This document shows positions 1-5,611 of a stretch of DNA of 8,846 nucleotides, one piece after another. Positions within the stretch are counted from its first letter, which is position 1. Each line of letters begins with the position of its first letter. A model generated the notes under the pieces. That model ran no database searches, had not been told where the DNA came from, and saw nothing but the letters and a program-made list of their open reading frames with translations. The position numbers were made by a program, and so were the translations under genes. Source of the DNA: JBNJEM01 sp051745935 (lineage in GTDB: Bacteria > Planctomycetota > Planctomycetia > Pirellulales > Pirellulaceae); NCBI GenBank assembly GCA_051745935.1, contig JBNJEM010000315.1, positions 1-8,846 on the forward strand, written 5' to 3'.

Positions 1-280
1 TGAGCTACGCGGCGTCCAACCGGCCAGACCCCCACGAGTTCACCTCGTGGGTGAATCAGACTCGTGAGCTACGCGGCGTCCAACCGGCCAGACCCCCACG
101 AGTTCACCTCGTGGGTGAATCAGACTCATGAGCTACGCGGCGTCCAACCGGCCAGACCCCCACGAGTTCACCTCGTGGGTGAATCAGACTCGTGAGCTAC
201 GCGGCGTTCAACCGGCCAGACCCCCACGAGTTCACCTCGTGGGTGAATCAGACTCGTGAGCTACGCGGCGTCCAACTGGC
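1..280. repeat. 64-bp tandem repeat array, right end
   Basis: Four near-identical 64-bp units begin at 1, 65, 129 and 193, and a fifth begins at 257 but diverges after about 24 bases. The few differences are single bases, for example G to A at 128 and C to T at 208. Each unit holds a perfect 8-bp inverted repeat, CCCACGAG and CTCGTGGG, around a 5-nt loop (31-38 and 44-51 in the first unit). There are no variable spacers, so this is a minisatellite and not a CRISPR array. The array begins at the window edge and probably continues to the left. No function can be read from it. Confidence 0.95.
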
Positions 281-675
281 TGTAGCCCGTGAGTCTTTGG
301 CTCCCACCAGACAAGCTCGTGGGGGGCCTTCGTCATTCATGATTCCTTCAGAAATGACTGCGTTCTGTCACCGCATTCGGCCATTATCCTTTCACACCGC
401 CTGGATCACGTCTCAGCACGCCGCTCTCAACCACATCCCCCCGCTTGGACTCGCCACACCGCGATCAGAGGCTCGGTTACTTTTTCCTTTTAAGTAATGA
501 GCCCCCCGATCGTCACCCGCTCCCGCAGCCCGCCGGATGGTGTTTCCACCCCCTCCGTCACCGTCACGCGGACTGGCTATTCCGCTATTCCCGAAGAAGG
601 AAGAAGGAGCCGAAGTGCGGGCTTTCACTTGTCGCCTTCAGGTGGCTGTTCGATGGTCACGTTTTACGGATCGGA
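281..675. other. Gene-free stretch downstream of the DUF3160 gene
   Basis: No convincing coding frame is visible here: the open frames are short, carry no recognisable motifs and overlap one another. The first 50 bases contain a degraded echo of the tandem-repeat palindrome (GCTCGTGGGG near 315-324). A clear stem-loop lies at 470-503. The part nearest 676 is the 3' flank of the minus-strand DUF3160 gene; read on that strand it has a pyrimidine-rich tract near 590-610 but only a very short stem before it, so no firm terminator is called. Confidence 0.6.
470..503. repeat. Stem-loop with two paired segments
   Basis: GGCTC (470-474) pairs with GAGCC (499-503), and TTACTT (477-482) pairs with AAGTAA (492-497). 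The segments are separated by a small internal loop, and the apex is the pyrimidine loop 483-491. This gives 11 base pairs in 34 bases. Neither strand continues into a T-run, so it is not a classical intrinsic terminator, although it lies about 170 bases beyond the stop of the minus-strand DUF3160 gene and could stabilise that transcript end. Confidence 0.5.
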
Positions 676-2949
676 CTAATGATCGTCCTCGAGAGTCGGT
701 TGATTTAGGTTGCCTCCACTTACCACAGAAGACATCCACTTCGGGATCGAAGGGCGTCTCTCGGAATCCAATCTGTTTTTCCACGACTCGTCGGTAAGCC
801 GCGATGTTGTTACCAACTCGTAGTATGGCATGACAGCGCCTTCGCATAATACCGTCCTTCCCTTCCATGGGTACAAAACGTACAGCTTTCGCGGGCGCGC
901 AATACCAACGTGAAGGTAGCCGCCCTCTTGCGGGCTGGCATAGACATCGACCACTCGTGGGGCATCATCTCTTGGGGTCGAGTACGAATTTCCACCATAC
1001 AACATGATGCCTGCAATTGTCCTGCCGTAGCTCTTGATGAACGCAACTTCACTTTTGTTTAGATCTGCTTGCCGGAGCTGTTTGTGGGATATGACTTCAA
1101 GACGTCGGCTTATCTTCTCGAAGCGTTCCCATAAATCCTTGAGATCAAAGTGGTACTGACTTAGCATTTCCTTCAGCGCGGGGTACCTGTCTATTTGCCC
1201 CTTCTTGATATCCGACACCAGTGTGCCAAGCCATTGCCTTTGCTCTTCGAAGAAAGCTTCTGATCCCCTCTCTGCCTCCGGGGTGTTCATTTTCATCAAC
1301 ATGAATGGTAACTGAAGGGTCATCATGTCTTCTCGCGGCAGTTCAGAGACTCTCTTTCGGAAACTGGCCTCATCTTTAACTCCTTCCAAAATACTCCTGA
1401 ACTTCTCAAGGCCGGCAATCAGTCGACCGTAGTCGGGCTCAAAAGCACCGGCTTGCTTGAACACGTCCTGCGTGGCATCTGCCAGTTGGGCCATTCTCCC
1501 AAAAAACTCCGGCTCTGGCTCAACGAAACCTTCAGGGACCATCGCCATGCCTAGGTATTGGACGGTCTGCTTGGCTTGCAATGCCCACGTGTGTCTCAGT
1601 TGTGCCCAACCGGCAAGCGCCGTGTTGCAGCTCTTGGCTTGCCACGCCTCGCTTTTCATGAATTCGGGCGCATCAGGCTCAGGCGTATCCAGAAGGGGCT
1701 TGAGTGCATCTAGATATGCAAGGTACAAACTAAAACTACTTCCTTGCAAATAGGTCCGGCAGGAATCCAGGGCTTCCAGAAGGTCTGCTTTCTGGGAATC
1801 GCTGAGCTGTTTCCGAGCAAAGGTGGATCCCAGCACGATAGATATTTCGAGACCGTTAGGGTAAGGACGTTTGAACTTGCGGAGGTCCGTGGTGCGCTGA
1901 AAAAGTAATGCGCTCGGCGTCCGGTGTGCCGAGATGATGCGGAAATTGGGTTCCGCTACTTGTTCGGAATCTTCAGGGGCAAAGCGAAGTTGATCATTGA
2001 TTTGTGGCCCTTCGCCGTGGCCTTCGGCTTTCTTCATAAGCCACGCGCGCTTTTCTTGAAGATCGTCCTCGTTCATATCCATTCGGAGGTCCCCCCGAGC
2101 CTCGCGGGCAGCGGTCATCAGATCCCAATCGTCACCGGCGCCGATAAATGAACTGTATGCTCGGAAGAATGATTCCGTTTCTCGTCCTTCCGTAAAATAA
2201 TCCAATCTGCTGGATGTAACGCAGTTGCCGAGCATCAGCATTGCAAGGAACTCTTCGTCTTTCTTAACCCGAAACGGTATTGACTGAAGCCATGATACGG
2301 CACGGAAGTATCGCTTGAGCCGTTCTGAGCGTGTGTAGAACCCCCGGGGCTTGTATCTTGAATAGTCGAGAGCCGTGAAGGAAGCGTCGGGCTTGCCCAG
2401 CCACGCAGGCATTCTAACGCCTTCAGCCTTTACAATTCGCCTGGTTTGCTGTGTCAGTATCTTGTCCAGCTCATCATCCTTGAATCGAAAGGAGTCGTCG
2501 ATGAGTCTCAACGCAATGCCTGTCACGAGTACCGCGCGCCTCTTGGCGGCGGACACAAGTGCCGGATCGCCTTCCAGATGTTCATCCGTATCGTCGATGT
2601 TCTTCAGGATCAGCCGCAGTATAGGCGGTAACCGCGCAGCCATGGCGTTCTCGAACCGAAAAACAGATTCCTCATAGAGGACGTGGTATGCGTTCAGAAG
2701 TGAATCGGACGTGATGAACAACGGGTTACTGGCGGAAAGATATGCTGAGAATATCTGCTTGTAGGCGTCGTTTGTGATGACAATTCGATTCTTCTCAAGG
2801 GAAGATATGCTCTCTGCCGACAGAAGGTTTTCCCGAGCCGCTTCTTGCCATGTTTTGGCCGAGGGTTTGGCGTCTTGGCCTCCAGAAGCCTGTCCGCATA
2901 CGAGCGAAGATGCCATAAGCATTGCGAGCAGTATTTGCCTCGACGCCAT
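676..2949 (-). CDS. Secreted DUF3160 family protein
   Basis: This encodes 757 residues with a Sec signal peptide: a hydrophobic stretch at about residues 5-18, with probable cleavage after Ala21. A cysteine at 18 lacks a proper lipobox, so a lipoprotein is unlikely. The mature protein matches the DUF3160 family along its length. The hallmark segment is FITSDSLLNAYHVLYEES at about 78-95, and the family's C-terminal block is present: GGYLHVGIARPRKLYVL from 676, RLTDESW from 717 and the terminal PSIPKWM from 733. The family has no established biochemical function; it is a large, mostly alpha-helical exported protein common in PVC bacteria, Bacteroidota and some archaea. The ATG at 2949 is supported by AGGAG (2958-2962) eight bases upstream. 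Codon choice is less GC-biased than in the neighbouring ceramidase-like gene. It is transcribed alone: the next gene upstream on this strand ends more than 650 bases away. An attC-like hairpin ends 24 bases upstream of its start. Confidence 0.94.
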   Translation of the reverse strand: MASRQILLAMLMASSLVCGQASGGQDAKPSAKTWQEAARENLLSAESISSLEKNRIVITNDAYKQIFSAYLSASNPLFITSDSLLNAYHVLYEESVFRFENAMAARLPPILRLILKNIDDTDEHLEGDPALVSAAKRRAVLVTGIALRLIDDSFRFKDDELDKILTQQTRRIVKAEGVRMPAWLGKPDASFTALDYSRYKPRGFYTRSERLKRYFRAVSWLQSIPFRVKKDEEFLAMLMLGNCVTSSRLDYFTEGRETESFFRAYSSFIGAGDDWDLMTAAREARGDLRMDMNEDDLQEKRAWLMKKAEGHGEGPQINDQLRFAPEDSEQVAEPNFRIISAHRTPSALLFQRTTDLRKFKRPYPNGLEISIVLGSTFARKQLSDSQKADLLEALDSCRTYLQGSSFSLYLAYLDALKPLLDTPEPDAPEFMKSEAWQAKSCNTALAGWAQLRHTWALQAKQTVQYLGMAMVPEGFVEPEPEFFGRMAQLADATQDVFKQAGAFEPDYGRLIAGLEKFRSILEGVKDEASFRKRVSELPREDMMTLQLPFMLMKMNTPEAERGSEAFFEEQRQWLGTLVSDIKKGQIDRYPALKEMLSQYHFDLKDLWERFEKISRRLEVISHKQLRQADLNKSEVAFIKSYGRTIAGIMLYGGNSYSTPRDDAPRVVDVYASPQEGGYLHVGIARPRKLYVLYPWKGRTVLCEGAVMPYYELVTTSRLTDESWKNRLDSERRPSIPKWMSSVVSGGNLNQPTLEDDH

Positions 2950-2957
2950 TGTTGATA

Positions 2958-2962
2958 CTCCT
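2958..2962 (-). promoter_or_regulatory. Ribosome binding site of the DUF3160 gene
   Basis: Read on the minus strand this is AGGAG, eight bases before the ATG at 2949. It fixes the start and agrees with a signal peptide beginning directly at that methionine. Confidence 0.8.
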
Positions 2963-2973
2963 GCTATTGTGTC

Positions 2974-3045
2974 ATCTAACGTTTCCGGTCACTGGTTGCC
3001 ATGAAGCGCAGGGTAATCGCAATCCACTACACCGGGTTGTTAATG
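2974..3045 (-). other. Imperfect hairpin resembling an integron attC site
   Basis: Read on the minus strand, TTAAC (3043-3039) pairs with GTTAG (2980-2976, one wobble), CCGGT (3035-3031) with ACCGG (2989-2985), TGG (3026-3024) with CCA (2995-2993), and TTGC (3022-3019) with GCAA (2999-2996). There are unpaired spacers and a bulged A at 3023. The right core GTTAGAT fits the attC consensus GTTRRRY and lies 24 bases before the start of the DUF3160 gene, as in a cassette. Against it, the left core CATTAAC deviates from RYYYAAC at its first two positions, and no integrase gene or well-matched further attC is visible. Treat it as a candidate only. Confidence 0.3.
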
Positions 3046-3063
3046 TGGTCAGCACGTCAGCTG

Positions 3064-3085
3064 TAGGCTACAAGTTTGCAGCCTA
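3064..3085. repeat. Inverted repeat TAGGCT / AGCCTA
   Basis: Perfect 6-bp arms at 3064-3069 and 3080-3085 enclose a 10-nt loop. The stem can be extended by TG on the left and CA on the right if one A is bulged. No T-run follows on either strand, so its role is unknown. Confidence 0.4.
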
Positions 3086-3139
3086 ACACGCAACCAGCCA
3101 GCCGTGGTATCTCGCATCGTAGCAACCGTTCGCTCGCTT

Positions 3140-3159
3140 TCATGCGTCTTACCGCATGA
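3140..3159. repeat. 7-bp perfect hairpin TCATGCG / CGCATGA
   Basis: The arms at 3140-3146 and 3153-3159 enclose a 6-nt loop. It lies in the gap between the two minus-strand genes and is not followed by a T-run. It could be an operator half-site pair or the tip of a longer cruciform. Confidence 0.45.
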
Positions 3160-3394
3160 TACACTGTTTCAGCTTAGCGCTCACCGGCCAAGCGACGCCT
3201 CAGCCGGACTGCGAACGCCGGGACCGCCTGGCGCATTATCATCACCCGCTCTTTGTCCTGTTCACGTCGTGGGCTTGTGTGCCTCGATGGGCGAGGCGGC
3301 GAAGCGGATGGAGACGTCCAAAATGAATCCGAACAGGGCGAGTGACATTCATGGTGGCGAATCCTTGAATCCATCTCAGTAAGCAACGAGCGAG

Positions 3395-3422
3395 AAAAAA
3401 CTGCCGAGGCCTTTTTGTGGCC
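3395..3422 (-). terminator. Possible intrinsic terminator after the ceramidase-like gene
   Basis: On the minus strand, GGCC (3422-3419) pairs with GGCC (3411-3408), extendable by one G-T pair, and a run of six T follows after six more bases (3400-3395). It lies about 180 bases beyond the stop of the minus-strand ceramidase-like gene. The stem is short and the T-run is not directly adjacent, so this is tentative. Confidence 0.3.
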
Positions 3423-3602
3423 CGTCCGGGTTTACGGTGGATAACGCGTGCAGGTGGGATGCAGGGACCCAAGCACGGGAGTTCCTCACGGCCTGACTCC
3501 GTTTCTTCCGCCCTTCTCAGGCTAGATGAACCGCCCCGGGAAACCGACCATCAGCCACTCACTTCCGCGAAGAGCCGACCGCATCCGTTCGTGATTTCCC
3601 CG

Positions 3603-5051
3603 CTACTGGCTCCACAGCGCCTGCAAGGCCTTCACCGTCTCGTCGGTAAGCACCTGGCCACCCTCGGCGCCCACGTCGTTGCTCTGAACGATCGCGCTGT
3701 AGCCGCCACCGGACGCGGCGAGGGGGGTGGGGACGTAGGTGCCGGGGCCGCAGAGTTGGATGAGGAAGGTCTGGAGGGCGGGGCTTTTGGCCTTCATCTG
3801 GATGCCGAACTGGAGGAACAGCTCGAAGTCGTTGGTGGCAATGGCGATGTCGCCGATCCGCAGGGTGTGGAGGTCGTGTCGATAGGGCACGATCTCGCCG
3901 CGCTGCTGCCGCTCGTATCGCTCGGCCACCTTCCGGTGCCACTTCACGCGGCGGTAGTACTTCGGGTTTTCCTTGTACCTCTCCGCCTGTGCGAGCGCGT
4001 CCTCCTTCTCCTCTTTCGTGACGATGCGCTCGGGCAATTCGATGTCGGCGACCTGGTGCGCGAAGGGTACGTCAGTGAATTTTTCCTGCTTCGCGCCGGC
4101 GTAGGCCTGTTCCCACGCGTTGACCAATCGCCGAGCCAGTTCGCCAATCTCATCGAGCCCGCGGAACGCGTTCATCCGCGCCTCGGCCTTCTTGCGGATC
4201 TGGAGGTGGGGCACGTGGTCGCCCGCGGCGCTGATCCAGCCGAGCACAACCAGATCGTCGCCGTATTTCGCCTGCAGCGCCTCGCGCACCGGGTGGATGA
4301 AGTCCGCGTTGATCTTGCTGCCGCTACCGGCGCGCTGGGCCGGGCAGGCCATGCTAAACGCCGTGGCCACGAGCTTGTCGTCCTCGTCCCAGAAATAGAG
4401 GAACTCGATGCCGGTGTCGTTGGGGCCTTCAAAGCCACGGAACTCGGGCTTCGTCTTGCTGCCGTGCATCACGGCGCTGCCGTCGGCGTAGATCATTCGG
4501 CGGTTGTGCCCGAGCATCGCGTGGGCCATGCCCCAGCCCGCCTTGACGTTGCGGCGGGCGTCCCACGCCTTTTCGATCGCGTCCACGACCTGCTTCGTGA
4601 AAAACTCACGGTATTCCGACGGTCTCATGACTCCCTCCGGGATGTGGTAGTTCCCGTCCACGAGCACCGGCGCCGTGTGCGTGTGCGTCGCACTGAGGAT
4701 GACCTTGGTCGGGTCGATTTCCGGGATCCGCTCCGCCACGGCCTCGCGCACCATGTCGCGGATGCCGCCGCGGATCGCCACCAGCCCGCAGGCCACGAAA
4801 ACGGCTTGGTCCACGGCCTCGCCGTCTTCCCACCCCTCGATGGCGAGGACATTGGCCTGCACCGGCGTCTCCTCCTCCTCCGCCACCCGCGTGTGCATCT
4901 GCCCCGAAAGAGCCACCGGCAGCTCCGGGGTGATCGAGGTGGACGCCGTACCAACCTGCAAGCTGGCGGCGTGGGCGCACGTCGTGGACAAAAGCAGTAC
5001 GGCGGCGATAAGAAAATTAAGATGTGGCATCGGTACAGGCCTTTCGTTCAT
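3603..5051 (-). CDS. Secreted neutral/alkaline ceramidase-like protein
   Basis: About 482 residues matching the N-terminal domain of neutral/alkaline non-lysosomal ceramidases (PF04734), zinc amidases that cleave the N-acyl bond of ceramide. Visible motifs, numbered from the chosen start: SATHTHTAP at about 120-128 with the HTH metal ligands; GHNRR near 181; ACPAQ near 235; NADFIH near 248; SAAGDHVPH from about 274; then TNDFELF and a C-terminal GGGYSA with EGGQVL. The protein ends soon after this domain and lacks the extra C-terminal domain of true neutral ceramidases. The position where those enzymes have a second conserved histidine reads ACPAQ, so substrate and chemistry may differ. Start choice is uncertain. 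The frame opens at a TTG (5123), but the signal peptide (hydrophobic FLIAAVLLLSTTCAHA) favours ATG 5051 or ATG 5030; the latter has GAAAGG nine bases upstream (5040-5045). Codon use is strongly GC-rich. It is divergent from the beta-helix gene. Confidence 0.9.
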   Translation of the reverse strand: MNERPVPMPHLNFLIAAVLLLSTTCAHAASLQVGTASTSITPELPVALSGQMHTRVAEEEETPVQANVLAIEGWEDGEAVDQAVFVACGLVAIRGGIRDMVREAVAERIPEIDPTKVILSATHTHTAPVLVDGNYHIPEGVMRPSEYREFFTKQVVDAIEKAWDARRNVKAGWGMAHAMLGHNRRMIYADGSAVMHGSKTKPEFRGFEGPNDTGIEFLYFWDEDDKLVATAFSMACPAQRAGSGSKINADFIHPVREALQAKYGDDLVVLGWISAAGDHVPHLQIRKKAEARMNAFRGLDEIGELARRLVNAWEQAYAGAKQEKFTDVPFAHQVADIELPERIVTKEEKEDALAQAERYKENPKYYRRVKWHRKVAERYERQQRGEIVPYRHDLHTLRIGDIAIATNDFELFLQFGIQMKAKSPALQTFLIQLCGPGTYVPTPLAASGGGYSAIVQSNDVGAEGGQVLTDETVKALQALWSQ

Positions 5052-5430
5052 TGCTTTCTCGTCAACGGAATTGATCGTCTCGGGACTCCAACACTCACAA
5101 TGATAACTACGTGAATACCTCAACTTTCTCCAGGATCACATTCGGCAAAAGCATTATCAAGCAGCTGAAGACACACAATGGCTGCGCCGGCTTGAAGCAG
5201 GGGGGTAGTGGTAATTGGCAGAGCCTTCAGCAACTGGGGAGCGAGACGCGAGAAAATTGTGAGTGCCTTTCAAATTAGCCTGTCGCGCACCCTCTCTTTG
5301 CACGAACACCAGCGGGCCATTCTACCACGCCTAGCAACCACAGCCAAATTTGATCACTATAAATGGGGGGGCACCTTAGCGATCAACATTCCTTAAATGG
5401 CCCGCCATCTGTTCAGTGTTCTTGAAGTGC

Positions 5431-5490
5431 CCGAGAAAAAGACACGGCTTGAACTGTCAGTGGCGGCTGGTGGCTGGTCCATTTTCTCGG
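5431..5490. promoter_or_regulatory. Long inverted repeat between divergent genes
   Basis: CCGAGAAAA (5431-5439) and TTTTCTCGG (5482-5490) are perfectly complementary 9-bp arms. Just inside them GAC (5441-5443) can pair with GTC (5477-5479), giving 12 base pairs around a 33-nt apex rich in GGCTGG motifs. It lies about 120 bases upstream of the beta-helix start. It may be a regulator-binding site, a cruciform or a leader stem-loop; the sequence does not decide which. Confidence 0.45.
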
Positions 5491-5597
5491 TGTGTTCGGT
5501 CGAGTCCGCCAGCGCTTGATCGCGGGCAGAGCGGTTGTTGGGTGATTAAACTGGAGGGGTGAATCTTCGCCGTGAACGGAAAGATACCGAATTGCAT

Positions 5598-5603
5598 GAG
5601 GAG
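5598..5603 (+). promoter_or_regulatory. Ribosome binding site of the beta-helix gene
   Basis: GAGGAG lies eight bases before the ATG at 5612. This is a strong Shine-Dalgarno sequence and fixes the start of the beta-helix protein at the methionine that begins its signal peptide. Confidence 0.85.
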
Positions 5604-5611
5604 TAAGTTCA

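Larger units (their letters stand above)
2950..3602. other. 653-bp gap rich in inverted repeats, no gene recognised
   Basis: Between the two minus-strand genes no reading frame looks convincingly coding. The open frames of 70-90 codons have unnatural composition and no recognisable motif. The gap instead contains several inverted repeats: an imperfect attC-like hairpin (2974-3045), TAGGCT with AGCCTA (3064-3085), TCATGCG with CGCATGA (3140-3159), GCCTCG with CGAGGC (3281-3297), and a terminator-like structure (3395-3422). On the minus strand, a short frame ending near 3174 in the residues RLRRRLAGER could be the tail of a decayed gene, but this cannot be shown from the sequence alone. Confidence 0.55.
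5052..5611. other. 560-bp divergent intergenic region
   Basis: This region separates the minus-strand ceramidase-like gene from the plus-strand beta-helix gene and must contain both promoters. A strong inverted repeat sits at 5431-5490. A TATAAA at 5358-5363 lies about 250 bases upstream of the beta-helix gene but has no good -35 partner. On the minus strand GATAAT (5158-5153) has only a poor, closely spaced -35. Short open frames here have no coding character. No convincing sigma-70 promoter can be assigned. Confidence 0.6.

Noticed and set aside
1..280. Possible CRISPR array
   Set aside because: The units are directly adjacent and identical throughout their 64 bases. There are no variable spacers and no cas genes.
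192..497. 101-codon frame starting in the tandem repeat
   Set aside because: It starts inside the repeat and runs through non-coding sequence. The unit length is not a multiple of three, so the frame is incidental.
3001..3066. 21-codon plus-strand frame beginning MKRRVIAIHYTG
   Set aside because: It has no ribosome binding site and overlaps the attC-like hairpin; a frame this short is expected by chance.
3174..3386. 70-codon minus-strand frame ending in RLRRRLAGER
   Set aside because: The tail looks somewhat natural, but the rest is Ser/Pro/Arg-rich with no motif or ribosome binding site. At most it is the remnant of a decayed gene, so it is not listed as a gene.
3417..5114. 565-codon open frame on the plus strand
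   Set aside because: It is antisense to the ceramidase-like gene over almost its whole length. Its long openness follows from the high GC content of that gene, and its translation is a low-complexity mix of Leu, Val, His and Arg with no recognisable motif.
5358..5363. TATAAA as a -10 promoter element
   Set aside because: No -35-like hexamer lies at a suitable distance, and the site is about 250 bases from the nearest start codon.
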